Below, piece by piece: positions 1-9,865 of a stretch of 39,210 nucleotides of DNA. The stretch is from Neisseriaceae bacterium (GTDB lineage Bacteria; Pseudomonadota; Gammaproteobacteria; Burkholderiales; UBA11063). The notes under the pieces are model-generated. The model was not told the origin of the DNA, searched no databases, and saw only the letters and a list, made by a program, of their open reading frames with translations. The translations under genes and the position numbers were made by a program. The stretch lies in contig RXJX01000008.1 of the NCBI GenBank assembly GCA_003963245.1, positions 2,969-42,178 on the forward strand. Direction: 5' to 3'. Each line of letters starts with the position of its first letter. Within the stretch, counting starts at the first letter, position 1.

Positions 1-1
1 A

Positions 2-787
2 AATGGTACAGTTACCCAATGTAGCGTAAATAATGGCACGCTTAGTAAATGTGCTGATAGTGGTGCCACTGGATTAAATGCTTCATATGGAATCACATTA
101 AATCCTGCTGGCACTTACGCTTTTATTGTTAATAATGGAAATAATACAGTTACCCAATGTAGCGTAAATGGTAATAATGGTACTCTCAGTAAATGTGCTA
201 ATAGTGGTGCCACTGGATTAGATGCTCCATATGGAATTACTATAAATCCTGCTGGTACTTATGCTTATATTGTTAATTCTAAAACAATTACCCAATGTAG
301 CGTGAATGACGGCACGCTTAGTAAATGTGCTGATAGTGGTGTCACTGGATTAAGTAATTCATTTGGAATCACATTAAATCCTGCTGGAACTTACGCTTTT
401 ATCACTGATTATGGAAATGGTGCAGTTACCCAATGTAGCGTAAATGGTAATAATGGTACTCTCAGTAAATGTGCTAATAGTGGTGCTACGGGATTATTTG
501 GTCCAAGAGCAATTACTATAAATCCTACTGCTACTTATGCTTTCATCACTAATCGTGGTAATAATACAGTTACCCAATGTAGCGTGAATGGTGGCGTACT
601 TAGTAACTGTGCTGATAGTGGTGCTACGGGATTATCTTTTTCATTTGGAATTACTATAAATCCTGCTGGTACTTTTGCTTTTATCACTAATGCTTTAGAT
701 AACACAATTACCCAATGTAGCGTAAATAATGGCACACTCAGTAACTGTGCGCAGACTGGCTTCCAGTCGGACCAGAGCGAGGGATGA
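2..787 (+). CDS. Cysteine-containing beta-propeller-like repeat protein, C-terminal part
   Basis: The frame is open from the left window edge, so the start and any signal peptide lie outside. What is visible is tandem units of about 46 residues with a recurring pattern: TVTQCSVN, a short N/G-rich turn, GTLSKCADSGATGL, then YGITINPAGTYAFITN. The last part resembles the strand pattern of YVTN/NHL-type beta-propeller blades. Each unit carries two Cys about 13-15 residues apart, which could form one disulfide per blade in an exported protein. Such repeat proteins are usually secreted or surface-exposed; the function here is unknown. The final unit breaks off after its second Cys and ends in an unrelated short tail (TGFQSDQSEG), so the C-terminus may be remodelled. 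A perfect hairpin terminator follows. Confidence 0.75.
   Translation, partial: NGTVTQCSVNNGTLSKCADSGATGLNASYGITLNPAGTYAFIVNNGNNTVTQCSVNGNNGTLSKCANSGATGLDAPYGITINPAGTYAYIVNSKTITQCSVNDGTLSKCADSGVTGLSNSFGITLNPAGTYAFITDYGNGAVTQCSVNGNNGTLSKCANSGATGLFGPRAITINPTATYAFITNRGNNTVTQCSVNGGVLSNCADSGATGLSFSFGITINPAGTFAFITNALDNTITQCSVNNGTLSNCAQTGFQSDQSEG
14..727 (+). repeat. Tandem 138-bp coding repeats
   Basis: The anchor acccaatgtagcgt starts at 14, 152, 290, 428, 572 and 710. The spacing is 138 bp four times and 144 bp once. All spacings are multiples of three, so the repeats stay in frame and add whole protein units. Identity between copies is high at DNA level, which would allow copy-number change by recombination. 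Confidence 0.9.
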
Positions 788-843
788 GATATTAATCAGC
801 CAATCTGATTTGTCTCTCCAGTTAGAATAATACTGGCTAATAG

Positions 844-874
844 AAAAGCATATGGCTAAAAACCATATGCTTTT
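844..874 (+). terminator. Rho-independent terminator after the repeat protein
   Basis: A perfect 12-bp stem, AAAAGCATATGG (844-855) with CCATATGCTTTT (863-874), closes a 7-nt loop. Four T lie in the 3' arm, and A-rich bases on the 5' side would let it work in both directions. It sits 57 bp after the stop codon. The rest of 788-1080 holds only the promoter region of the next gene. Confidence 0.7.
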
Positions 875-1009
875 CCTATTCTAGCTGCATATTAACAGAT
901 TTATAGCAATTTATGCTTTCTCAGAATTTGCTGTTTATTTTTCACTCATACAGGTAATAAAAGAATATCACTTGCATTTTTAGTAGTATCCATTTGAGCT
1001 AATCCAAAG

Positions 1010-1037
1010 TTCAAAAATAATGAGTATATGATATAAT
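1010..1037 (+). promoter_or_regulatory. Putative sigma-70 promoter for uup
   Basis: TTCAAA (1010-1015) and a perfect TATAAT (1032-1037) are 16 bp apart, about 45 bp upstream of the uup start. The -10 is strong and the -35 is weak. Confidence 0.45.
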
Positions 1038-1080
1038 CCATTAAACGTTAAATAGCTCGTTATAAAAAGGTAAAGATAAA

Positions 1081-3024
1081 TTGGCAATAATTACGGTAGA
1101 TAAATTAAGCTTGGCTTTTGGACACCATCAGCTTCTGGATAAGGTTAGTCTGGCACTGGAGAAAAATGATAAATATGGTTTGATTGGGCGTAATGGAGCG
1201 GGTAAATCCTCACTGCTTAAAGTTCTGGCTGGTGCTCATGCCGCCGATGATGGACGGATTCATTATCAGGATGGGTTAAAAATTGTTTATTTGGCTCAAG
1301 AACCGGATTTAAACCCTGCCAATACAATTTTTCAGGAAGTGATGAGCGGCTTGGGAAATTTAACTCAAACGTTGCAAGATTATTATGCAGTTTTAGATCA
1401 AATGGCAATTGATTATAGTGATGAACTGTTGGAGAAAATGACTGCTTTACAGCATGAATTGGAGCACCATAATGGCTGGGTAGTTAAAAATCTAATTGAT
1501 AAAACATTGTCAGAACTAAATTTGGATGGACATCAATCAGTTGGTGCTTTATCCGGTGGGATGCGTAAAAAAGTTGCTTTGGCTAAAGCTCTGGTCTCAA
1601 GTCCCGATGTGATGTTTTTAGACGAACCGACCAATCATCTCGATGTTTTTGCGATTGAATGGCTGGAGCAAATTATTAATAATTTTGCTGGAGCAATCGT
1701 GTTGATTACTCATGATCGGCGCTTTTTGGATAATACGGTTACTAAGATTTTAGAATTAGATCGTGGCAGTTTACGGAGTTATCCGGGTAATTTCACTAAG
1801 TATCAGGAGCTAAAAGCGCGACAACTTGCTGATGAAGCCAAATCTAATGCCGAATTTGACAAATTACTCGCACAAGAGGAAGTTTGGATTCGTAAAGGAA
1901 TCGAAGCGCGTCGTACACGCAATGAGGGACGAGTACGTCGTTTGGAGCAATTGCGGAATATCCGTAAAGAACGCCGCGATCATATTGGTTCAGTTAAAAT
2001 TCAAATTGATAGTGCGGCGAGCTCCGGCAAAATTGTTGCTGAAGTTGAGCATATTAAAGTGGCTTTTGGTGATAGAGTTATCATCAATGATTTTTCGACC
2101 AAGATTTTGCGTGGTGACAAAATTGGTTTGATTGGCACTAACGGGATTGGTAAAACAACCTTACTCAAAACTATTTTAGGTGAAATTACTCCTGTCAGTG
2201 GCAAAGTTAAGCTTGGTAGTAAGCTGGAAGTTGCTTATTTTGATCAATTACGTCAGCAATTGGATGATGACAAAACTATTCAGGAAGTAATCGGGCAAGG
2301 GCAGGATTATATTTTTATCAATGGTGCGCGGAAACATATAGCAACTTATCTAGAAGAGTTTCTATTTGATCCAGCACGTTTTCGTTCTCCGGTTGGTTCA
2401 CTGTCCGGTGGTGAGCGAAATCGTTTATTATTGGCACGCTTATTTTCGCAGCCAGCCAATGTTTTGGTGATGGATGAACCGACTAACGATCTGGATATGG
2501 ATACGCTCGAATTACTTGAGGAATTATTAGCTAATTTTCCCGGTACGGTGTTTTTGGTGAGCCATGATCGTGAATTTTTAGATAATGTTGTAACGCAATC
2601 TTGGGTATTTTTAGGCGAAGGTAATATTTTAGAATTTAGTGGTGGCTATAGCGATTGGTTTGGCTATAAAGATCGTTATTTTGCTGAATTTTATTCTGCC
2701 TCTAAAGCTCCGGTGATTCCTGCTAATAAAGCTACTTCATCTGAAAGTTCAAATAACTTTGCATCAGTAGCGGCTACACCTGCTCCCTCGGCAAACCGAA
2801 ACAAATTATCTTATAAAGAAAAATCAGAGCTTGAGCAATTGCCAGATTTATTAGCTAAATTAGAAGTAGAGCAGGTTGAACTTAATCAACAGCTGCAAGA
2901 CCCGGAACTATATAAAACTAATCCGGATTTGGCAACTCAATACCATACACGAGTAACCGAAATTGATGATTTATTAATTGAGAAATTAGCGCGTTGGGAA
3001 GAGCTTGAAGCGCGAAATAAATAG
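1081..3024 (+). CDS. uup: ABC-F family ATPase Uup
   Basis: A soluble ATPase with two ABC domains in one chain (647 aa; E. coli Uup is about 635) and no membrane segments. ABC-F proteins act on ribosomes or nucleic acids rather than in transport; Uup has been linked to DNA branch processing and translation. First domain: Walker A GRNGAGKS at 36-43, signature LSGG near 157, Walker B ending DEPTNHLD near 180-188. Second domain: Walker A GTNGIGKT at 352-359, LSGGE near 441, DEPTNDLD near 465. A charged, coiled-coil-rich C-terminus (about 580-647), typical of Uup, separates it from EttA. The start is TTG, ten bases after an AAAAGG ribosome binding site; the encoded MAIITVDKLSLAFG fits the family N-terminus. 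Confidence 0.9.
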   Translation: MAIITVDKLSLAFGHHQLLDKVSLALEKNDKYGLIGRNGAGKSSLLKVLAGAHAADDGRIHYQDGLKIVYLAQEPDLNPANTIFQEVMSGLGNLTQTLQDYYAVLDQMAIDYSDELLEKMTALQHELEHHNGWVVKNLIDKTLSELNLDGHQSVGALSGGMRKKVALAKALVSSPDVMFLDEPTNHLDVFAIEWLEQIINNFAGAIVLITHDRRFLDNTVTKILELDRGSLRSYPGNFTKYQELKARQLADEAKSNAEFDKLLAQEEVWIRKGIEARRTRNEGRVRRLEQLRNIRKERRDHIGSVKIQIDSAASSGKIVAEVEHIKVAFGDRVIINDFSTKILRGDKIGLIGTNGIGKTTLLKTILGEITPVSGKVKLGSKLEVAYFDQLRQQLDDDKTIQEVIGQGQDYIFINGARKHIATYLEEFLFDPARFRSPVGSLSGGERNRLLLARLFSQPANVLVMDEPTNDLDMDTLELLEELLANFPGTVFLVSHDREFLDNVVTQSWVFLGEGNILEFSGGYSDWFGYKDRYFAEFYSASKAPVIPANKATSSESSNNFASVAATPAPSANRNKLSYKEKSELEQLPDLLAKLEVEQVELNQQLQDPELYKTNPDLATQYHTRVTEIDDLLIEKLARWEELEARNK

Positions 3025-3031
3025 ATTTAAT

Positions 3032-3649
3032 ATGATTTCACAACAAACTATTAACGATATAATTAAAACTCATGATATTCAACTACTGATTTTTGATTGC
3101 GATGGAACTTTAATGGAAACGTTGAGCCTGCATTATCAGGCATGGCGTGATGCATTCATTAATGAGGGCTTAGCCTTTATAGATGAAGAAGAGTTTATTC
3201 GTGAGTATGCTGGGGTAAGTGGTGGAAGGATGGTTGCTGCAGTAGCTGCTAAATTAAACTACACTCTGGATATTAAAAAATTGCAAGAGTATAAGAAGAA
3301 AATATTTCTTGAGCGATATATTATGCAGGTTACACCGATTCAAAAAACCTTTGCTATTGTCAGGCAATATCATGGTAAATTGCCAATGGTTGTGGCTTCT
3401 GGCGGTGCTAAAGAGGCAGTTAGGCAAATGTTACATCTAAATGAGGTATTAGATTATTTCAAGCAAGTTTTCGCAATTGAAGATGTTAATCATGGAAAAC
3501 CTGCACCGGATGTATTTTTAAAAGCGGCGCAAGATCAAGGCATTTTACCTGAGAACTGTTTGGTTTTTGAAGATCATTTTGCTGGATTTACGGCGGCAGA
3601 GAGTGCCGGGATGCGCTATATTGACGTTAATCAATTGATAGACAATTAA
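3032..3649 (+). CDS. HAD-superfamily phosphatase, beta-phosphoglucomutase-like
   Basis: A 205-residue HAD hydrolase of subfamily I (beta-phosphoglucomutase / YqaB-like). Motif I is FDCDGTL with the nucleophile Asp22 and acid/base Asp24. Motif II is the Ser in VVASGG. Motif III Lys is in HGKPAPD. Motif IV is the acidic pair in VFEDHFAG. The helical cap between motifs I and II is of the small C1 type. The likely substrate is a phosphorylated sugar, such as fructose-1-phosphate in YqaB, but the sequence does not fix it. I chose the ATG at 3032, eight bases after the uup stop. A TTG at 3005 would overlap uup and add nine residues; neither has a clear ribosome binding site. Probably cotranscribed with uup. 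Confidence 0.8.
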   Translation: MISQQTINDIIKTHDIQLLIFDCDGTLMETLSLHYQAWRDAFINEGLAFIDEEEFIREYAGVSGGRMVAAVAAKLNYTLDIKKLQEYKKKIFLERYIMQVTPIQKTFAIVRQYHGKLPMVVASGGAKEAVRQMLHLNEVLDYFKQVFAIEDVNHGKPAPDVFLKAAQDQGILPENCLVFEDHFAGFTAAESAGMRYIDVNQLIDN

Positions 3650-3668
3650 TCATTAGTCAGGATGTGCT

Positions 3669-4262
3669 ATGGCAAAAAAGACACTTGAATTATTAAATGA
3701 TGGTAAAAACCGTTGTAACTGGTGCAATAAATCAGTCTTATATCAACGTTATCATGACGAAGAGTGGGGACGACCTCTCCACGATGAACATAAGCACTTT
3801 GAGTTTTTATTACTGGAAACCATGCAGGCTGGACTTAGCTGGTACACCATTTTACAACGTCGTGAAGGTTATCGCAATGCTTTTGCGGATTTTAATGTAG
3901 AGGAAGTTGCTAAATTTGATCGAGCTAAAATTGAGGAGCTAATGCTTGATACCTCAATAATTCGTAATCGTCTTAAGATTGAGGCTGCCGTACATAATGC
4001 CAAATTATTTATCGAGATTCAGCAGGAGTGTGGTTCGTTTGACAGTTATATTTGGGGCTTTACCAATAATCAGGTGATTGACAACCGCTGGACTAGTTTA
4101 AGTCAAGTTCCAGCGACTAGTGAGTTATCTGACCGAGTAGCTAAAGATTTAAAGAAGCGTGGCTTTAAATTTGTTGGTTCGACAACCATTTATGCTCATT
4201 TGCAAGCAATCGGGGTAATTAATGATCATTTGACTGATTGTTGGGTTACTGCTTGTCTTTGA
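3669..4262 (+). CDS. tag: DNA-3-methyladenine glycosylase I
   Basis: Removes 3-methyladenine from alkylated DNA, the first step of base excision repair in the cytoplasm. It has 197 aa against 187 for E. coli Tag. The N-terminal NRCNWCNKS, then RYHDEEWGRPLHDE, then ETMQAGLSWYTIL with the conserved Glu and Trp of the base pocket, are hallmarks of the Tag family. The C-terminal HLTDCW holds the His and Cys that, with an N-terminal Cys and His, bind the structural zinc. It starts 19 bp after the HAD gene and probably shares its transcript. Intact. Confidence 0.92.
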   Translation: MAKKTLELLNDGKNRCNWCNKSVLYQRYHDEEWGRPLHDEHKHFEFLLLETMQAGLSWYTILQRREGYRNAFADFNVEEVAKFDRAKIEELMLDTSIIRNRLKIEAAVHNAKLFIEIQQECGSFDSYIWGFTNNQVIDNRWTSLSQVPATSELSDRVAKDLKKRGFKFVGSTTIYAHLQAIGVINDHLTDCWVTACL

Positions 4263-4298
4263 GCCTAGTTTTTTGCTATTTAGTGTTCTAGGCTCAAA
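4258..4298. terminator. Hairpin between convergent tag and trpS
   Basis: An 11-bp perfect stem, TTTGAGCCTAG (4258-4268) with CTAGGCTCAAA (4288-4298), around a 19-nt loop, includes the tag stop codon. It lies where the + and minus transcripts meet. There is no good T run after either arm, so it may be a weak bidirectional terminator or an mRNA 3' end. Confidence 0.5.
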
Positions 4299-4316
4299 TA
4301 CTTCAAGTAGGTAATA

Positions 4317-5327
<1,011 letters not shown>

Positions 5328-5331
5328 CTAA

Positions 5332-5706
5332 TTAAATGTGTTGATCAATCAAAATTGTATTTCCGTCAGGATCCGTAAGCATACAGTGCGCTGGACCGTT
5401 GCTATTCTCATCTGCTTCCACGGTAAAGTTGACTCCTTGAGACTTTAACTCTCTTTGAATGTCTCGCACATCAGTATATTTTTCGAGTTTTTGTGCACTA
5501 CTGTCCCAACCTGGGTTGAAAGTTAAAATATTATTTTCAAAGAACCCTTCAAATAATCCTATTTTAGTAGTTCCATTTTTTAAAACAATCCACTTTTGGG
5601 ATTCATCACCAAAACCAAGTGATGTGAATCCCAATTTTTGATAAAATTCCAAAGAAGCTTTGATATCTTTGACAGCAAGGCTCATGCAGAAATTTCCTAG
5701 TTCCAT
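5332..5706 (-). CDS. Glyoxalase/bleomycin-resistance (VOC) family protein
   Basis: A single small VOC domain of 124 aa. The opening NFCMSLAVKDIKASLEFYQKLGF is the usual first beta-alpha-beta unit. The closing half ends in GPAHCMLTDPDGNTILIDQ, with the DPDGN turn and terminal metal-site residues of the glyoxalase fold. VOC proteins bind a metal and act on small electrophiles or antibiotics; the substrate cannot be told here. I chose the ATG at 5706 because AGGA lies seven bases before it; an upstream ATG at 5724 would add six residues without such a site. It lies 20 bp after the alpha/beta hydrolase gene. Confidence 0.8.
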   Translation of the reverse strand: MELGNFCMSLAVKDIKASLEFYQKLGFTSLGFGDESQKWIVLKNGTTKIGLFEGFFENNILTFNPGWDSSAQKLEKYTDVRDIQRELKSQGVNFTVEADENSNGPAHCMLTDPDGNTILIDQHI

Positions 5707-5726
5707 GATTTGTCCTATAAACATTG

Positions 5727-6521
5727 TTACATAGTTGTTAAGAATTTTTTTATTATGTCAATATATGTTTCTGGAATTTCCCACATCGGCACATGTGCTC
5801 CTTTAATTTCTTGATGTTGGGCATGGCTTATTTTTTGTATAATCTGTATTGAGTCCTGTGGTGGAGCTAATTTATCAGATTTCCCCGAGACTACCAATGT
5901 TTCAGCTGATACATTATGCAAATAATCAGTTGAATCAAATTTGCTAATTACTTTAATTTGTTGTTTATAGCTGTGTAGTGACTGTTGATTTTTAGAAGCT
6001 GATATATTTTGAATAAAAGATTCTACGTTACCAGAATCATTAATGAATTCATCGCTATAGATAAATGGCAATATACCCGTTGCTCTTGCCATTGGGGCAG
6101 CTCGAGATTCTTGCAATAAATAATCGTGCTCACAGAACATAATGCTACTTGGTCTAAATTTTACAAATGAGTGGCTTATGATTAGTTTATTGACTTTCTC
6201 AGGATGAAATGCAGCTAAGTATTGAGCTACAGCACCGCCTAATGAATGACCTAAAATGTGCGTTTTGCTAATGTTTAGATGTTCTAATAAAGTAATTATA
6301 TCTTGTGCCATATCAGATATCTCATAATCTACGTTTGGAGTCTCAGATTTTCCAACACCACGATTATCTGGCATGATAAGCCAAAAATACTTGCTTAATT
6401 GCTCCTTGATTAAACTCCAATGTTGATTATCACATGTAATTCCAGCAATCAATACTAACGGTTCACCACTTCCAGCAGTTTGATAACTTAACTTTAGATT
6501 ATTAGAGAAAAAATAACTCAT
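5727..6521 (-). CDS. Alpha/beta hydrolase
   Basis: A 264-residue alpha/beta-fold hydrolase with a complete catalytic triad. The nucleophile elbow GHSLGGA places Ser93, VVSGKSDKLAPP gives Asp216, and IKGAHVPMWE gives His243. The oxyanion strand is LVLIAGIT, and PDNRGVGKS is the usual loop of the family. There is no signal peptide, so it is cytoplasmic. The fold is that of 3-oxoadipate enol-lactonase/BioH-like esterases, but the neighbours do not indicate a substrate. It is followed within 25 bp by the VOC gene and then trpS. Confidence 0.85.
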   Translation of the reverse strand: MSYFFSNNLKLSYQTAGSGEPLVLIAGITCDNQHWSLIKEQLSKYFWLIMPDNRGVGKSETPNVDYEISDMAQDIITLLEHLNISKTHILGHSLGGAVAQYLAAFHPEKVNKLIISHSFVKFRPSSIMFCEHDYLLQESRAAPMARATGILPFIYSDEFINDSGNVESFIQNISASKNQQSLHSYKQQIKVISKFDSTDYLHNVSAETLVVSGKSDKLAPPQDSIQIIQKISHAQHQEIKGAHVPMWEIPETYIDIIKKFLTTM

Positions 6522-6591
6522 TTATATACCCAAACAAAAGTTGTTATAGACAAGACTTATTAGTTAAATTACGCGGTAAAATGGTTCTATG

Positions 6592-7512
6592 TTATAAAGA
6601 GTCATCATGCTGATTTTCATCGCCCTCTAATTGCTCTTCCTCTTCGACAAATTCGCTAATCCATTTATCCCATAATTCAGGAGTTTCCAGACTAATTTTG
6701 CCGATTTTGCCATCACGAAAATCTTGGATAACAATTTCACTGATTTTTTGGCGGTCAATCACGCCACCAGACATGATGCAGCCTCGTTTATTGGCTAAAA
6801 CATCAAGTAATTTATCATAATGTAACTCAAGTTGTTCCGGCTTTAATTTATAACGAGCAGCAAAAGAATCACGATAAATGCTTTGCTGTAAGAATTCAAC
6901 CAAATAGAGCGCTACTAATTCTTCATCTAAAGCATTACGCCCGATGCTATTACAAATTGCTAGATTATAACCAATTTGTGGATAGCGAATTTTTTGCCAC
7001 ATCATACCTGGGGTATCAAAGATAACAAACGTGTCATTAACGTAAAGTCGCTGATTGGCTTTGGTAACTGCAGGTACATCGCCAGTTTTGGCGGCTTTTT
7101 TACCAACCAATTGATTGATTAAAGTTGATTTGCCGACATTGGGAATTCCGGTAATCATAACGCGCAAGGGTTTTTCAAAACTAGTGCCACGTGCTGGCGC
7201 AAGCTCTTTGCATAAGCGAATTATTTTATCTCGTTGTTTTTTATTGTCTTTATCGCCTAAAATAGCAAGGGTATTTTCTTGCTGACTAAAATAGTCCAAC
7301 CATACCTTACTAATTTCTGGATCTGCTAGATCACTTTTATTAAGAATCCTGATTTTGCGTTTAAAGCGAATTATATTTTGAATTAGCGGGTTGCAGCTAG
7401 AAAACGGTGCACGGGCATCAAGCAGCTCAATGACAATATCAATTTCTTCACTTAATTCTTGTAATGCTCTTTTGGCACGGTTCATGTGACCGGGAAACCA
7501 TTGTATAGCCAT
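6592..7512 (-). CDS. ylqF: Ribosome biogenesis GTPase RbgA/YlqF
   Basis: A circularly permuted GTPase. The G4 motif NKSD (58-61) precedes the P-loop GIPNVGKST (122-130) and the G3 motif DTPG (166-169). The N-terminal MAIQWFPGHMNRAKR is diagnostic of the YlqF/RbgA group, which assists maturation of the large ribosomal subunit. The C-terminal region (about 190-290) is the helical RNA-binding part. The last 20 residues are strongly acidic (EEEEQLEGDENQHDD). Length, 306 aa, is slightly above the Bacillus protein. It heads the minus-strand group that continues with the hydrolase after a 70-bp gap. Confidence 0.9.
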   Translation of the reverse strand: MAIQWFPGHMNRAKRALQELSEEIDIVIELLDARAPFSSCNPLIQNIIRFKRKIRILNKSDLADPEISKVWLDYFSQQENTLAILGDKDNKKQRDKIIRLCKELAPARGTSFEKPLRVMITGIPNVGKSTLINQLVGKKAAKTGDVPAVTKANQRLYVNDTFVIFDTPGMMWQKIRYPQIGYNLAICNSIGRNALDEELVALYLVEFLQQSIYRDSFAARYKLKPEQLELHYDKLLDVLANKRGCIMSGGVIDRQKISEIVIQDFRDGKIGKISLETPELWDKWISEFVEEEEQLEGDENQHDDSL

Positions 7513-7713
7513 TCTTTATCCTTTAAAATTCAGCCACGATTTTAGCATAAATAGCAATTAAGTTACTAAGCCATTCACCAAACGTACAACAACATGTGTA
7601 CATTGTTCTTGAAAGGTGAAAGTAACTCAATTACTGGTATCAATTTATCTGGCATATTTTTAATGATAGGATAAATCTATATGGTTTCCTTTCTTTTAAT
7701 AACAAGGTTATTG

Positions 7714-8613
7714 CTATTGATGATTTAGGTCATAGATGGTATTCATTAATTCTGGGGACTGACTTTCCCATAGCGCCGGGTACCAGTTTTTAGGGTCAAT
7801 TGCCTGCGGTAGTGCGGTATAGTTTATTCCAATGATACCAATTTTTCCTTTGAGATTGAGAATAATATCATCTATTTTGCCTGGTGTGTCATCAAGCATG
7901 ATTAAAACCTCACATAGGTTTGGTTGCCCCATTTTGTTGCGGTAGTACTGTATCATATTTAATAAGGTTTCACCTTTTGAAGAACCTGCGACATAGTAGA
8001 TACCATCATAATACATTTTTAGATCATTTTTATACTTATTTTGTTGTAAGAAACTGTTGTCAAATTGATGATCACCAATCGGGTTAACAGACATATCAAT
8101 CTGGTTTGCAGCAAGTTGTCTGGTTGTCGTTGCTAATGACGAGAAGCCTCGCGAAGAAATTGCAATTGTTTGGTATTGTGCTTGTAAGCTAGCAATGCTT
8201 GCTGCCGTTATAGATTCAACGGGTCTAAAATTAATTAGAAATCTGATTCCCGACTGAGCTTGGTATATTCCAACGTTGCTTAGCCAGTTTGTTGCTAAAT
8301 ATGGATTATTAGGATTACTTTCGGTCAAATACTCCTGCCAATTCCCCCATGCTTCACCGCCTAAATTGGGTTCATTGGTAATTAAGGTATTATCAATGTC
8401 AAATGCAGTACAGATATTTACTGAAGGAGTAGGGCAGCTTAATTGTTGTGCGTAACTTTCTACTGCTGAGATACTATTTGAGCTGGTATTTATTACTAAG
8501 CTACTATCGCATGGTAACGGGGTAGTTGAAATTGCACCTGCATTAGTGCATGCAGATAATATTAAAGTAGGAGCTAGGCAAAAACCTAATACAATTGAGG
8601 GAGTAAATTTCAT
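7714..8613 (-). CDS. Putative HAD-like phosphatase lipoprotein
   Basis: A 299-residue predicted lipoprotein. A hydrophobic signal segment ends in the lipobox LSAC with Cys22 as the acylation site. The mature protein has HAD signatures: FDIDNTL with Asp72 and Asp74, a Ser-containing AISSRG, and a late acidic pair in MLDDTPGKIDD. This resembles the DUF2608-type secreted HAD proteins and class B/C acid phosphatases, but I cannot assign a substrate. It would act in the periplasm or at the outer membrane. I chose the start at 8613, which follows AAAGAAG; an ATG at 8628 would add five residues with no ribosome binding site. The protease gene lies 100 bp upstream on the same strand. Confidence 0.7.
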   Translation of the reverse strand: MKFTPSIVLGFCLAPTLILSACTNAGAISTTPLPCDSSLVINTSSNSISAVESYAQQLSCPTPSVNICTAFDIDNTLITNEPNLGGEAWGNWQEYLTESNPNNPYLATNWLSNVGIYQAQSGIRFLINFRPVESITAASIASLQAQYQTIAISSRGFSSLATTTRQLAANQIDMSVNPIGDHQFDNSFLQQNKYKNDLKMYYDGIYYVAGSSKGETLLNMIQYYRNKMGQPNLCEVLIMLDDTPGKIDDIILNLKGKIGIIGINYTALPQAIDPKNWYPALWESQSPELMNTIYDLNHQ

Positions 8614-8713
8614 GATTTCTTCTTTCATAAAAAATATAAATTATTCCTGGTTTTTAACTTTAATGATTCAGGAACAAATAACTACTAAAAATATCTATAC
8701 AGCTTCATCCTCC

Positions 8714-9865
8714 TTACGGTAAATTACTCTTGCAAATAAAGTCTTTTGAATTATAACCACAACCCTTTTGTGAAGTATCTTGTAACATGATATTTTGTAA
8801 TTCAGCTGAAAAAGGTCTAACGTCTGCCGAAGCATCCAAAGCATTATAGTAGTCTGGTGCAGAACTTCCGCAACCTCGAGAAGTATAAGAGTGAACACCT
8901 ATTAGATACCAGATATTATCTGCCCAATAAAAATCTCCACCACCAGAATCTCCGCCACAGATGATGCTGGAGAAAATATTACTCCCGTATTGAGAATAGC
9001 CGTTCATAATAACAGATTCTGCACTCTCTTCCCAATATGAGTTGGTGGCAAAATATTCATAGCTAATATAGAATAAATTAGTATTTCTTTCGTTAGTATT
9101 GGTTATGCCATAGCCAAGAGCCATGATGTAGCTTGGAGTGGCTGGTTTGATGCTGGGAGTAGCTAGTTTTACATTAGGGTTATATTGTAATTGTTGTGAT
9201 TCTGTAAATGTTGCTTTAATTAGTGCAATATCGCCATTTTGTGCTGCTAAATCAGAGCAAAATCCTTTTTCAAAAGCGGGAACTTGACAATACTGCTTAG
9301 GGACATAAACTGCTTCAATGCTGCCAGTTACGCCACTACCATAATAAGCATTATCTGTCTGGTTAATGTAACCGCTGGTTGTGATGCCATCTGAAAATGT
9401 TTTAAAGGTTGTTATATTATCTTGGGTTATTTGTTGATTTTCTGCTTTTTTACTATTTGCCAGTACGCAATGTGCAGCAGTTAAGATAAAGCCTGTTCTG
9501 GTTATTGGATCAAAGCTTAGTGGTGTACCACTACAATAGCGAGATCCTGCATAAGAGGAACTCTCAGGCCCAAAGCTTAATGCTACTGCCATGCTTTGAA
9601 GTGTTTTCTTTTTACTGTCAGAGCTTTCAATAGCAGAAACTTGGCAATTCTCGCCATAGGCAATCTGAAAGCTATGCTCAACTCCTTTTGTTGTAGAAGA
9701 AGGTAGCTGCGGTAAACATAGGTAACCATTTGGCATAACATTTGTAGGATTAGGTGGATAGTTTTCTGTTGTTGTATCGTATTTTATTGTACCGCCATTA
9801 TTACAAGAAGCTAATCCCATAATGGAAAATATGATGCAAATTATATTTGTTGTATAAAGCTTCAT
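8714..9865 (-). CDS. Trypsin-like serine protease lipoprotein (S1 family)
   Basis: A 383-residue exported protease. The signal peptide ends in lipobox LASC with Cys21 as the lipidation site. The catalytic triad is complete: His131 in LTAAHC, Asp211 in NGDIALIK, and Ser306 in CGGDSGGG. Several further Cys may form disulfides in the periplasm or outside the cell. The order and spacing fit a chymotrypsin-fold (S1/S6-like) endopeptidase. No PDZ domain or transmembrane C-terminus follows, so it is not of the DegP type. Substrates are unknown; a role in nutrient release or surface processing is inference. The neighbouring HAD lipoprotein gene is in the same direction 100 bp downstream. Confidence 0.85.
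   Translation of the reverse strand: MKLYTTNIICIIFSIMGLASCNNGGTIKYDTTTENYPPNPTNVMPNGYLCLPQLPSSTTKGVEHSFQIAYGENCQVSAIESSDSKKKTLQSMAVALSFGPESSSYAGSRYCSGTPLSFDPITRTGFILTAAHCVLANSKKAENQQITQDNITTFKTFSDGITTSGYINQTDNAYYGSGVTGSIEAVYVPKQYCQVPAFEKGFCSDLAAQNGDIALIKATFTESQQLQYNPNVKLATPSIKPATPSYIMALGYGITNTNERNTNLFYISYEYFATNSYWEESAESVIMNGYSQYGSNIFSSIICGGDSGGGDFYWADNIWYLIGVHSYTSRGCGSSAPDYYNALDASADVRPFSAELQNIMLQDTSQKGCGYNSKDFICKSNLP

Noticed and set aside
14..727. Regularly spaced near-identical sequences that could suggest a CRISPR array
   Set aside because: The unit is 138 bp, in frame throughout and codes for repeated protein; there are no unique spacers.
7698..7712. Small perfect hairpin AATAAC-AAG-GTTATT after the HAD lipoprotein gene
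   Set aside because: Stem of only six A/T-rich pairs and no T run on the minus strand; not convincing as a terminator.
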